Shown here: piece after piece, positions 1-6,984 of the stretch
Numbering within the stretch: position 1 is the first letter of the stretch
How the letters are laid out: every line of letters begins with the position of its first letter
Assembly (NCBI RefSeq): GCF_040703035.1
Contig: NZ_CP159996.1
Span: forward strand, 1,770,001-1,834,000
From: Terribacillus aidingensis
Lineage (GTDB): Bacteria > Bacillota > Bacilli > Bacillales > Amphibacillaceae
Reading direction: 5' to 3'
Length of the DNA stretch: 64,000 nucleotides
Translations under genes and position numbers: made by a program
Notes under the pieces: model-generated
Told to the model about the DNA's origin: nothing
The model's database searches: none
Seen by the model: the letters and a program-made list of their open reading frames with translations, nothing else

Positions 1-479
1 ACAGCAACTGGAGGATAGAAGCTTCCAATAAGATTTTTTCCAGTTTCATGGTTGATCGCAACCTTACCTCCGACACTCGAATCATGGGCAAGGATTGTTG
101 TCGGCAGCTGAACGAAGTCGATGCCTCGCATATATGTACTTGCCACAAACCCAGCTAAGTCACCAATAACTCCTCCGCCCAAGGCTAGGACCAGGGCCTT
201 TCGGTCAAGCTCAGCCTCGAACATACTATCCAATATGTCGAAATATACATCCTTACTTTTAGCCGCTTCCCCTGGCTCGATGATTTTCTTTGTTATCCTA
301 GCATCTGGCAAGAGCGAAGATACATAATCATCCAGATAATGAGGTGCTATACTAGTATCGGTTACAACAAATACATTTTGATAGGACTTAGGCAGGAACT
401 CAGACAATTTATGCCTGATTCCCGCACCTATAGAAACTTTGTAACTTGACTGACTTGCCTTTACTGTTATCTGTTCCAT
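1..479 (-). CDS. aroB: 3-dehydroquinate synthase, N-terminal part (cut by window edge)
   Basis: About the first 159 residues are present; the gene runs off the left edge. AroB converts DAHP to 3-dehydroquinate, step two of the shikimate pathway, in the cytoplasm, using NAD and a divalent metal. The N-terminal nucleotide-binding half shows GGGVIGDLAGF followed by LPTTILAHDSSVGGK and the Asn of AINH, all typical of the family. The ATG at 479 overlaps the aroC stop by one base (TGATG), so translation is probably coupled and the two genes share an operon, as in B. subtilis (aroF-aroB-aroH). Assignment is secure; only the truncation is artificial. Confidence 0.95.
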   Translation of the reverse strand, partial: MEQITVKASQSSYKVSIGAGIRHKLSEFLPKSYQNVFVVTDTSIAPHYLDDYVSSLLPDARITKKIIEPGEAAKSKDVYFDILDSMFEAELDRKALVLALGGGVIGDLAGFVASTYMRGIDFVQLPTTILAHDSSVGGKVAINHETGKNLIGSFYPPVA

Positions 480-1645
480 CAGAACACCCGGATTTCTTCC
501 CGGTAGTTTTTGATTGCTTCCTGAAGCTTTGGAAACTGATCATTCGGGAACTGTTCCAAAATCGCCTTTGCTATCTCGAATGCCACTACATGCTCCATTA
601 CAAGAGCTGCAGCCGGAACGGCACAGCTATCGGAACGTTCGATACTGGCATTGAACGGCTCCTTAGTCTCTATATCCACGCTCTGAAGCGGTTTATAAAG
701 AGTCGGGATTGGTTTCATGACACCTTTGACAACGAGTGGCATACCAGTTGTCATGCCGCCCTCCAGTCCGCCAAGACGATTCGTTTTGCGGTAATAGCCA
801 TTTTCTTTATCCCATGCAATTTCGTCATGTACTTGACTTCCTGGAAGTCTTGCTGCTTCAAAGCCGATTCCGAATTCCACACCTTTGAATGCATTGATGC
901 TCGCGACAGCACCTGCAATACGTCCATCAAGTTTACGGTCATAGTGCACGTAAGATCCAATACCTGCTGGCAGTCCTTCTACAAAGACCTCCACGACACC
1001 GCCGATAGAATCTCCGTCTTTCTTTGCTTGATCAATCGCATTTACCATCTGTTCTGAAGCCTGTGGATCAAGGCAACGTACAGATGATGCTTTTGAAATA
1101 CTATTTCTTTCTTCATATGTATAATCTGGGAATTCAACTGCTTTAATGCCCGCTATCTCTTTTGTATAGCCAACAATATTTATATCCAATTCTGCAAGAA
1201 GCTTTTTAGCTACTGCACCAGCTGCCACGCGTGCTGCTGTTTCACGAGCAGATGAACGCTCCAATACATTTCGCATGTCGCGATGGCCGTATTTCAAGGC
1301 ACCGTTTAAATCCGCGTGTCCGGGTCTTGGACGTGAGACGATTCGACGCACAGCTTGCGGATCTTCCACTGGGTCCTCACCCATTACATCTACCCAGTGC
1401 TTAAAATCATCATTATGTATGACAAGTGCGATAGGAGATCCTAGTGTATATCCATGACGGACACCACCTACAATGTCGACCAAATCTTTTTCAATCTGCA
1501 TTCGCTTGCCCCGGCCATGACCTTTCTGCCTCTCAAGCAAGGATGCGTTGATATCATCGGTAGTCAACGGTAAATAGGAAGGAACACCTTCTACAATTGT
1601 TGTAAGCTGTTTACCATGTGATTCACCTGCAGTTAAGTAGCGCAT
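479..1645 (-). CDS. aroC: chorismate synthase
   Basis: 388 residues, normal length for the family. Makes chorismate from EPSP using reduced FMN; last step of the common aromatic pathway. Visible family signatures are GESHGKQ near residue 7, the arginine-rich [10 protein letters not shown] near 40-50, [11 protein letters not shown], and [17 protein letters not shown]. An AACGGAGG site precedes the ATG at 1645. First gene of an operon with aroB. The gene is called aroF in B. subtilis. Between it and the upstream MerR gene lie about 100 bp with an extended -10-like TGTTATAGT on the minus strand but no convincing -35. Confidence 0.97.
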   Translation of the reverse strand: MRYLTAGESHGKQLTTIVEGVPSYLPLTTDDINASLLERQKGHGRGKRMQIEKDLVDIVGGVRHGYTLGSPIALVIHNDDFKHWVDVMGEDPVEDPQAVRRIVSRPRPGHADLNGALKYGHRDMRNVLERSSARETAARVAAGAVAKKLLAELDINIVGYTKEIAGIKAVEFPDYTYEERNSISKASSVRCLDPQASEQMVNAIDQAKKDGDSIGGVVEVFVEGLPAGIGSYVHYDRKLDGRIAGAVASINAFKGVEFGIGFEAARLPGSQVHDEIAWDKENGYYRKTNRLGGLEGGMTTGMPLVVKGVMKPIPTLYKPLQSVDIETKEPFNASIERSDSCAVPAAALVMEHVVAFEIAKAILEQFPNDQFPKLQEAIKNYREEIRVF

Positions 1646-1751
1646 GTATATTCCTCCGTTGTCTCTGTTCTTTGTAATTTTATTTACTATAACATAACTT
1701 GTTTCTTAAGTGGGAACAATTCTGACAATATTTTCGAGCAGTAACTTATCG

Positions 1752-2045
1752 TTATTTTCGGCTGCGCTCCTCGAATACGTGACGCAATGTGCCGAGACGG
1801 GCTTCCGCTTTTTTAGAGGCAGCTTCCACGGTATAACCGTCTTCCAACAATTCCTTCATAAGGACAATTTTCTTGATCATATAATAATCGAACCGCCTTG
1901 TCGTATTCGTCTTTTCCTCTACGCTATCGATATAACCTTTATCTTCCCAGTATCTAAGCTTTCGAATCGGAATATCAGTGATTTTAGCTGCGTCTCCAAT
2001 AGTTACCGCCATCTGCCGCAGCAGTTTATAATCAATTTCATCCAT
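1752..2045 (-). CDS. small MerR-family transcriptional regulator
   Basis: 97 residues. The region from about residue 13 to 80 is a MerR-type winged helix: VTIGDAAKITDIPIRKLRYW is the helix-turn-helix, followed by the wing segment TRRFDYY and helices with KELLEDGYTVEAA. Only about 17 residues follow, so there is no effector-binding domain; it resembles short MerR proteins of the GlnR/TnrA or RacA-like size class rather than metal or drug sensors. No cysteine is present, which argues against metal sensing. The gene is divergent from a DUF2798 gene and their promoters overlap, making that gene the obvious candidate target. The effector is unknown. Confidence 0.85.
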   Translation of the reverse strand: MDEIDYKLLRQMAVTIGDAAKITDIPIRKLRYWEDKGYIDSVEEKTNTTRRFDYYMIKKIVLMKELLEDGYTVEAASKKAEARLGTLRHVFEERSRK

Positions 2046-2080
2046 TCAAAATTTTGCCCCCTCCATGCAGCTTTAGCATC

Positions 2081-2108
2081 ATTATACGTCATTTAATCCA
2101 TTTGACAA
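2081..2108 (-). promoter_or_regulatory. sigma-A-type promoter of the MerR gene
   Basis: On the minus strand TTGTCA (2108-2103) and TATAAT (2086-2081) are separated by 16 bp; predicted start about 2074, giving a leader of about 29 bases. The -35 element overlaps the -35 of the divergent promoter almost completely. Confidence 0.7.
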
Positions 2109-2129
2109 CTTTTGAAGATAATATATAAT
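2102..2129 (+). promoter_or_regulatory. sigma-A-type promoter of the DUF2798 gene
   Basis: TTGACA (2102-2107), 16-bp spacer, TATAAT (2124-2129), both perfect hexamers. Predicted start near 2136, 26 bases before the ATG. A 16-bp spacer differs from the 19-20 bp of classical MerR-activated promoters, so repression is more likely than MerR-style activation. Confidence 0.75.
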
Positions 2130-2161
2130 TATTGGAGATTAGTTACAAAAGGAGTACGAAC

Positions 2162-2395
2162 ATGATTGTCAATTCAAAAATTCATCGCGTTCTTTGCAGC
2201 GCTGTCACTGCTGCCATAATGACCGCCATTATTTCTTTTACATTAACAGCAGTGAATTCAGGATTACAAGCTTTCCAATTATCAAACTGGCTGCGTGCTT
2301 GGATCATTGCTTTTACTTTAGTATTCGCCATCTCTTTCTTTCTTCCGGCATTCGTCAATCGACATGTGTCGAAGATAATACGGATTAAAGAATAA
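2162..2395 (+). CDS. DUF2798 family small membrane protein
   Basis: 77 residues. Two predicted membrane helices, roughly residues 12-32 and 44-64, with an Asn/Gly turn between and a basic C-terminus (NRHVSKIIRIKE). The pattern matches the DUF2798 family of small two-helix proteins; its function is not known. The ATG at 2162 is chosen because AAAGGAG lies eight bases upstream; an in-frame TTG at 2132 would start before that site and close to the predicted transcription start. The gene lies alone, divergent from a MerR gene, and ends in a bidirectional terminator shared with cheR. Confidence 0.8.
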   Translation: MIVNSKIHRVLCSAVTAAIMTAIISFTLTAVNSGLQAFQLSNWLRAWIIAFTLVFAISFFLPAFVNRHVSKIIRIKE

Positions 2396-2396
2396 G

Positions 2397-2428
2397 AAAA
2401 CAGACTAGGAAGTGTCCTAGTCTGTTTT
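2397..2428. terminator. bidirectional terminator between DUF2798 gene and cheR
   Basis: Perfect 10-bp stem CAGACTAGGA (2401-2410)/TCCTAGTCTG (2415-2424) with loop AGTG, flanked by AAAA and TTTTTT. The cheR stop codon (2419-2417) lies inside the stem. Confidence 0.9.
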
Positions 2429-3199
2429 TTGTTTTTGATAGAAAAATGTGTCGACCGCTCCCAAGCCATAGATGCCGGGATTGAATATTTGTTCGGTACT
2501 GCCGACAAAGAGATAACTATCAGATGCCAAGGATTTACTGAATTTATGGTATATATCTGCCTTCGCTTCTTCTGTGAAGTAAATAAGTACATTCCGGCAA
2601 ATGATTAAATCGTAATTCGTATCATAAGCATCGGCCAGCAGATTATGCTGCTTGAATTGAATATGCTGCTTTAATTCGTCTTTTATTTGGAATACGGATC
2701 CGTCTTGATTGAAATAAGCGGATTTGATAGCTGCTGGCATTTCTTTCAATGCCCTTTCATTATACTTTCCGAGCTTAGCGGTATCCAGCACACGCTGATC
2801 TAAGTCGGTTGCATGGATGGTGTACGAAGTTCCCTTAGCGTAACGATCAAGAAGGATTGCTAATGTATATGGTTCTTCACCGGTAGAGCAAGCGGCACTC
2901 CATATTTTCAGCGGCTTCTTTTTCTTGAGCAGTTCGGGTAATATCCGTCGCTCCAACACTTCCCAGCGCTGATAGTTACGGTAGAATTCAGAGACATTAA
3001 TGGTCATGCGATCAAGGAACTCATCCATCAAAGCAGCGTCATCCTTAATTGCCTGGAAATATGCCTTAAAATCTTTAAAGCCTCTCTTTTCACGAAGCGT
3101 CGTCAAACGCCTCAGCATCTGCGCTTCTTTATATTGTGATAAATCGATACCCGTATGTGCTTTGATTTGCTGTACAAAGTAATCATAATCTGTTGCCAC
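2417..3199 (-). CDS. cheR: chemotaxis protein methyltransferase CheR
   Basis: 260 residues, normal for CheR. Uses S-adenosylmethionine to methylate glutamates of chemoreceptors. N-terminal all-helical CheR_N domain (about 1-80, with RRLTTLREKRG) and C-terminal Rossmann methyltransferase with WSAACSTGEEPY and later NYDLIICRNVLIYF. Start is GTG at 3199, preceded by GGGGAA at suitable spacing. As in B. subtilis, the gene sits next to ndk and apart from the main chemotaxis operon. Its presence implies a motile organism. Confidence 0.95.
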   Translation of the reverse strand: MATDYDYFVQQIKAHTGIDLSQYKEAQMLRRLTTLREKRGFKDFKAYFQAIKDDAALMDEFLDRMTINVSEFYRNYQRWEVLERRILPELLKKKKPLKIWSAACSTGEEPYTLAILLDRYAKGTSYTIHATDLDQRVLDTAKLGKYNERALKEMPAAIKSAYFNQDGSVFQIKDELKQHIQFKQHNLLADAYDTNYDLIICRNVLIYFTEEAKADIYHKFSKSLASDSYLFVGSTEQIFNPGIYGLGAVDTFFYQKQKTD

Positions 3200-3270
3200 G
3201 TCATGTTCCCCTGTCTATATGTATCTAGTTCTATTTTACTGTATAAAGACGATTGTTGGTAGAAGAAAAT

Positions 3271-3301
3271 AAAAAAAATGCAGGCATGTACGCCTGCATT
3301 T
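3271..3301 (-). terminator. terminator of ndk
   Basis: Stem ATGCAGGC (3278-3285)/GCCTGCAT (3292-3299), loop ATGTAC, followed on the minus strand by a run of eight T. Lies directly after the ndk stop codon. Confidence 0.9.
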
Positions 3302-3306
3302 TTCAT

Positions 3307-3756
3307 TTATTCATATAGCCATTTCGCTGTTGCTTGTTCATATGAAACCAGTTCATCGGCTTTAAACATATTTGCGATTTCCCGTTCAGCACTTTCTGCG
3401 CTGTCAGAACCATGGATAAGGTTACGGCTCATCTCGACTGCATAATCGCCTCTGATAGTCCCTGGCGCTGCATCTGTTGGTTTAGTTGCCCCAATCATAC
3501 TTCTCGTCAGTGCGACAGCATCCTTGCCTTCCCAAACCATTGCAAATACCGGACCGGATGTAATATAGCTGATCAAAGAACCGAAGAAGGGTTTGCTTTC
3601 ATGTTCTATGTAATGCGTCTTTGCTTGCTCTTCTGTTACAACCATTATCTTACCTGCCAGAAGCTTCAAGCCCTTCTTTTCAAATCTTGTTACGATTTCC
3701 CCAATCAATCCACGTTGTACGCCATCCGGCTTAACCATCAAAAATGTTTTTTCCAT
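3307..3756 (-). CDS. ndk: nucleoside diphosphate kinase
   Basis: 149 residues, standard for Ndk. Transfers the gamma phosphate of ATP to NDPs through a phosphohistidine. The active-site motif NLIHGSDS contains the catalytic His (near residue 115); KPDGVQRG near the N-terminus is the usual signature. A promoter with TTGTAA and TATGAT lies just upstream and the gene has its own terminator, so it can be transcribed alone, although no terminator separates it from the upstream hepT gene. Confidence 0.97.
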   Translation of the reverse strand: MEKTFLMVKPDGVQRGLIGEIVTRFEKKGLKLLAGKIMVVTEEQAKTHYIEHESKPFFGSLISYITSGPVFAMVWEGKDAVALTRSMIGATKPTDAAPGTIRGDYAVEMSRNLIHGSDSAESAEREIANMFKADELVSYEQATAKWLYE

Positions 3757-3791
3757 ACTAAATACAGCTCCCTTTTCTGAACTTTACTGTC

Positions 3792-3820
3792 ATCATACCA
3801 GTTATGTAAGCGTTTTACAA
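3792..3820 (-). promoter_or_regulatory. sigma-A-type promoter of ndk
   Basis: TTGTAA (3820-3815), 17-bp spacer, TATGAT (3797-3792) on the minus strand. Predicted start near 3785; AAAGGGAG ribosome site follows. The -35 abuts the hepT stop codon. Confidence 0.65.
3805..3819. promoter_or_regulatory. cre-like dyad over the ndk promoter
   Basis: TGTAAGCGTTTTACA is an inverted repeat (TGTAA/TTACA, five-base centre with CG) covering the -35 and upstream spacer. It resembles a CcpA cre site but carries one extra base in the centre, so the regulator is uncertain. Confidence 0.35.
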
Positions 3821-4792
3821 TCAGGAGCTGCGCTTACCTATATGTCTAGCAATTTGTTTCAGTGTATTGCGATCTCTTGTTGGCGGCAATTTATCCAATT
3901 CCTGATATGCTTTCTGTAAGTAGCGGTCACTGATTTCCAACGATCGCTTGATGCTGTCTGAATCTTTTATGTGCTGGATAAATGGCTGCAAAGTTTCCTG
4001 ATCCAAGGCTTCCGGATTGCGAAAGACCTGTGTAAGCCGTTCTTTGAAGAAACGATCTTCGCATGCAAGCAAAGCAGGAAGTGTCATATTCCCCTGCAGT
4101 AAATCACCGCCAGCAGGCTTGCCCAAATCAGCTTCAGATGCAGTGAAATCGAGCACATCATCGATGATCTGATAACTCATACCCACATAATAACCGTACC
4201 GATACAATGCACGCTCATGCTGAAGTGATGCACCGGATGCAATTGCACCAAGCCGTGCACTGGCTGCAATAAGTATCGCTGTCTTACGGCGTATACGCCG
4301 GAGGTAATCTTTCAAGTGCTGCTCAATCCGGTATTTATCCCGAATCTGTTCCACTTCACCGATACAAAGCTCGACAATCGTGTGCGCAAGAATCTGGTGC
4401 GCCCTTGGCTCTTCCAGCTTAGAAAGGTACTCCAGGGAACGAGCGAAGATATAATCACCCGCATACATGGCCACCTTATTGTCCCATTTCGCCTTTACGG
4501 TCGGTTTCCCACGTCGGAGTTCCGCATCGTCAATGACATCATCGTGAACAAGCGAAGCCATATGAATCAATTCGAGTGCGACGGCCACGGTTTGGATCCG
4601 AGGCAGTTCATACGTTCCGAACTTACCGCTCAGCAAAACGAAAACCGGTCGGATCCGCTTGCCTCCGGCTCGGAGAAGCTGTACCGACGCATCCTCCAGG
4701 ACAGGATGCTCCGCGCGAATCGTGTTTGTCATCGCATCCTCGATTCTGTCCAAATCCTTTTTTAAATATGAGTAGATCATCGGTAATTTCAT
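3821..4792 (-). CDS. hepT: heptaprenyl diphosphate synthase component II
   Basis: 323 residues. Catalytic subunit that condenses isopentenyl diphosphate units to the C35 side chain of menaquinone-7; acts with HepS. Both aspartate-rich motifs are intact: VHDDVIDD (first, about residue 83) and IIDDVLDF (second, about residue 210), plus the GGKRIRP diphosphate-binding segment. Start ATG at 4792 has GAAGGTGA upstream. It follows menG by 35 bp in the hepS-menG-hepT operon, the B. subtilis order. Confidence 0.95.
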   Translation of the reverse strand: MKLPMIYSYLKKDLDRIEDAMTNTIRAEHPVLEDASVQLLRAGGKRIRPVFVLLSGKFGTYELPRIQTVAVALELIHMASLVHDDVIDDAELRRGKPTVKAKWDNKVAMYAGDYIFARSLEYLSKLEEPRAHQILAHTIVELCIGEVEQIRDKYRIEQHLKDYLRRIRRKTAILIAASARLGAIASGASLQHERALYRYGYYVGMSYQIIDDVLDFTASEADLGKPAGGDLLQGNMTLPALLACEDRFFKERLTQVFRNPEALDQETLQPFIQHIKDSDSIKRSLEISDRYLQKAYQELDKLPPTRDRNTLKQIARHIGKRSS

Positions 4793-4827
4793 TCACGTCA
4801 CCTTCATCCGTCCAGACATTTTACCAG

Positions 4828-5547
4828 TCAGTCCCTTACCGCCGGCTTTTCTCCCATATGCATAGCTGCTACGCCGCCTGTATATGTCTTAATCTTCACA
4901 TTCGTCAGTCCAGCTTGCTGGAATAGCCCGCGAAGTTCCTTCTTGCCTGGGAAATCCTTTGCAGATTCCTGCAGCCAGCTGTATTCATCATAACTCTTCG
5001 CCAGAAGCTTACCTAATACTGGCATGATTCGTTTGAAATAAAAATAATATACTTGTTTGAAACCGAACATCGTCGGCTGTGATGTTTCCAGGCAAACCAC
5101 TTTGCCACCAGGTTTGACCACCCGATACATCTCCTTCAATACTTGGAGATAATCAGGGACATTACGCAGGCCGAAGCCGATGGTCACGAAATCAAAAGAA
5201 TTATCCTCAAACGGCAGCTCCATTGCATTTCCCCATGTGAACGATAGCTGATCGATTGATTTTTCCGTGTTTTTCTTTTCTGCTACTGAAAGCATATTCT
5301 TGCTGAAGTCAAGACCTGTCACTTGCCCTTTCGGACCAACAGCCTTAGCAAGCGAAAAGGACCAGTCACCAGTTCCACAGCAAACATCCAATGCTGTATC
5401 TCCTGGCTGTACCTGCATTTTCTTCATCACACTCCGTCTCCAAGCACGGTGACGCCTGAAGGAAATGACAGAGTTCATAAAATCATAGCGGTCATATATC
5501 TTTTCGAAAACGTGGTGTACACGCTGTTCTTTCGTTTCTTGTGCCAT
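4828..5547 (-). CDS. menG: demethylmenaquinone methyltransferase
   Basis: 239 residues; UbiE/MenG family. Methylates demethylmenaquinone with S-adenosylmethionine, the last step of menaquinone synthesis. SAM-binding motif I is [16 protein letters not shown], followed by [11 protein letters not shown], and motif [16 protein letters not shown] sequence ([15 protein letters not shown]). Located three bases after hepS, so translation is likely coupled. Called menH in older B. subtilis maps. Confidence 0.96.
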   Translation of the reverse strand: MAQETKEQRVHHVFEKIYDRYDFMNSVISFRRHRAWRRSVMKKMQVQPGDTALDVCCGTGDWSFSLAKAVGPKGQVTGLDFSKNMLSVAEKKNTEKSIDQLSFTWGNAMELPFEDNSFDFVTIGFGLRNVPDYLQVLKEMYRVVKPGGKVVCLETSQPTMFGFKQVYYFYFKRIMPVLGKLLAKSYDEYSWLQESAKDFPGKKELRGLFQQAGLTNVKIKTYTGGVAAMHMGEKPAVRD

Positions 5548-5549
5548 AA

Positions 5550-6332
5550 TTACCCTTCTTCCAGAAATAACTCTTCCTGCCGATTCCCCTGAAGCAGCAG
5601 CTTGCGGGATAACTTTGCAAAGACCGGCGGCAGTATATCCAGTCTAGCTAGAAGCCGATCTTTAGCAGCTTCTATCTCCTGATGTATCGCTTCCATCACA
5701 GTCAGTCCGCTCTTTTCCGTTTCTAGAATTGCAGCAAGCTTTGAAAGCAAGGACGTCTGTTTCTTTTCCCTGGCCTCCTGCTGTAGTCTGCTAATCAGGA
5801 AATACTCATTCAGCGGCTCAAGTATTGCTGTATCCATATAACGGGAAGCTGCAGTTCGGAACAAGCTGCTTTCCAGCCGTCCTAGCTTTGTAAAGAACGC
5901 TTCCGTTGCAGTCGTATCATAATGCAATGACATTTTCTGTTCGTTGATTTCTTTAATGCTGGTTGCCAGCAGCGCCACCATATCAATTTCTTCCAGACCG
6001 GCAAGAATCTGATAATACAGCGCACTATAATAATTACCAGCCAATACAGTCAGCTGTCGGTTTTTCCGTTCATCAGCTGTCTCGTCAGATTTAGTGGTTA
6101 CGATCACTTTATCGTGTGTGTCCAGCGCCATCTGGATTAGCATGATTGTGATCACGTAGTCTGTCTGCTGCTTATCGGGCAGGTTCGTTTGACCAAATAG
6201 CGTCTGCAGTATCAGCAGCTTATTTTCGTCCAAGAATGGCGCTTCCGTATTCTTGTCCAGATAAGTCTGCTGCATGCGCTTCTCTATTTTATTTCGTAAT
6301 GTGTGTAGCTCTTCCATGGATGCATAGGACAA
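5550..6332 (-). CDS. hepS: heptaprenyl diphosphate synthase component I
   Basis: 260 residues with the proposed TTG start at 6332. HepS is the non-catalytic partner of HepT and is poorly conserved; identity rests on the motif [13 protein letters not shown] (compare DEDKLLLFHALFE of B. subtilis) and on the hepS-menG-hepT order. The TTG is preceded by AGGTGA five bases upstream and gives 34 residues before that motif, as in B. subtilis; an extended -10 promoter at 6384-6379 lies just upstream and excludes longer forms. The ATG at 6317 is an alternative. First gene of the operon. Confidence 0.85.
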   Translation of the reverse strand: MSYASMEELHTLRNKIEKRMQQTYLDKNTEAPFLDENKLLILQTLFGQTNLPDKQQTDYVITIMLIQMALDTHDKVIVTTKSDETADERKNRQLTVLAGNYYSALYYQILAGLEEIDMVALLATSIKEINEQKMSLHYDTTATEAFFTKLGRLESSLFRTAASRYMDTAILEPLNEYFLISRLQQEAREKKQTSLLSKLAAILETEKSGLTVMEAIHQEIEAAKDRLLARLDILPPVFAKLSRKLLLQGNRQEELFLEEG

Positions 6333-6378
6333 AACAATCACCTGCGCCCTTTTTCGTATTTCAAACTGTATAAAAAGT

Positions 6379-6387
6379 ATTATAGCA
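6379..6387 (-). promoter_or_regulatory. extended -10 promoter of hepS-menG-hepT
   Basis: TGCTATAAT on the minus strand: a perfect -10 hexamer with the TGn extension. No good -35 at 17 bp, as is common for extended -10 promoters. Leader of about 40 bases to the TTG start. Confidence 0.6.
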
Positions 6388-6423
6388 TAGCAAGTCCTAT
6401 TTCGTCTTGTCTGCAAGCTTGTC

Positions 6424-6465
6424 AAATAAAAATGAGGGACACCTGATGTATTCAGGCATCCCTCA
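6424..6465 (-). terminator. terminator of hbs
   Basis: Stem TGAGGGA (6433-6439)/TCCCTCA (6459-6465) with an inner CCTGA/TCAGG pairing, followed on the minus strand by TTTTTATTT. Confidence 0.85.
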
Positions 6466-6482
6466 TCACAGCCCATATGTAA

Positions 6483-6755
6483 TTACTTCACGTTATCCTT
6501 AAGGGCCTTGCCGGCTTTAAACGCTGGCACTTTGCTCGCCGGGATTTCGATTTCTTTCCCAGTCTGCGGGTTACGGCCTTTACGTGCAGCACGCTCGCGT
6601 ACTTCGAAGTTACCGAAACCGATCAATTGTACTTTGTCACCTTGTTTAAGAGAATCCATGATTGAATCGAAAACTGCGTCAACAGCTTTCGTAGCATCCT
6701 TTTTAGAAAGATCGCTTTTCTCAGCAACAGTATTGATAAGATCTGTTTTGTTCAT
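6483..6755 (-). CDS. hbs: DNA-binding protein HU
   Basis: 90 residues. Nucleoid-associated HU homodimer, bends and compacts DNA. Starts MNKTDLIN; the beta-arm signature [21 protein letters not shown] and the tip residues [13 protein letters not shown] are complete. The second of two tandem ATGs (6755) is preferred because it is five bases from GGGAGGTG; the first is only two. Single gene with its own promoter and terminator. Unlike B. subtilis no mtrA (folE) or mtrB gene is found beside it. Confidence 0.97.
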   Translation of the reverse strand: MNKTDLINTVAEKSDLSKKDATKAVDAVFDSIMDSLKQGDKVQLIGFGNFEVRERAARKGRNPQTGKEIEIPASKVPAFKAGKALKDNVK

Positions 6756-6794
6756 CATTACACCTCCCTGACATTACCTTGAACAGTAAAGACA

Positions 6795-6808
6795 ATAGCA
6801 TTTGCTAT
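6795..6808. repeat. palindrome in the hbs leader
   Basis: ATAGCA-TT-TGCTAT, perfect 6-bp arms with a two-base centre, located immediately downstream of the predicted hbs transcription start. The centre is too short for an RNA hairpin without unpairing, so a DNA operator is the likelier reading. Confidence 0.4.
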
Positions 6809-6817
6809 CATTTGTTC

Positions 6818-6846
6818 ACTATAAAGATAGGTTTTATACCTATCAA
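6818..6846 (-). promoter_or_regulatory. sigma-A-type promoter of hbs
   Basis: TTGATA (6846-6841), 17-bp spacer, TATAGT (6823-6818) on the minus strand. Predicted start near 6811 and leader of about 56 bases. Confidence 0.7.
6826..6844. promoter_or_regulatory. inverted repeat inside the hbs promoter spacer
   Basis: GATAGGT-TTTAT-ACCTATC, perfect 7-bp arms with a 5-bp centre. It overlaps four bases of the -35 and fills the spacer, the usual place for a repressor operator. The regulator is not known. Confidence 0.5.
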
Positions 6847-6956
6847 TACCGCTCACGGAGCGATATCAACGCTTATAATATACGACTTAGCGTCATAATT
6901 CAACACAAAACGCCAGAAAACCTTAAATTTATCGCATTTCAGCATATTTTTTTGAC

Positions 6957-6984
6957 AAAAAAATAAAGCGGCTCATTTGCCGCT
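6957..6984 (-). terminator. terminator of spoIVA
   Basis: Stem AGCGGC (6967-6972)/GCCGCT (6979-6984) followed on the minus strand by TTATTTTTTTGTC. The stem begins at the last base of the stop codon. Confidence 0.8.

Noticed and set aside
6333..6476. N-terminal extension of HepS to 6476
   Set aside because: It would read through the hbs terminator and the extended -10 promoter of hepS; the TTG at 6332 has a ribosome site and matches family length.
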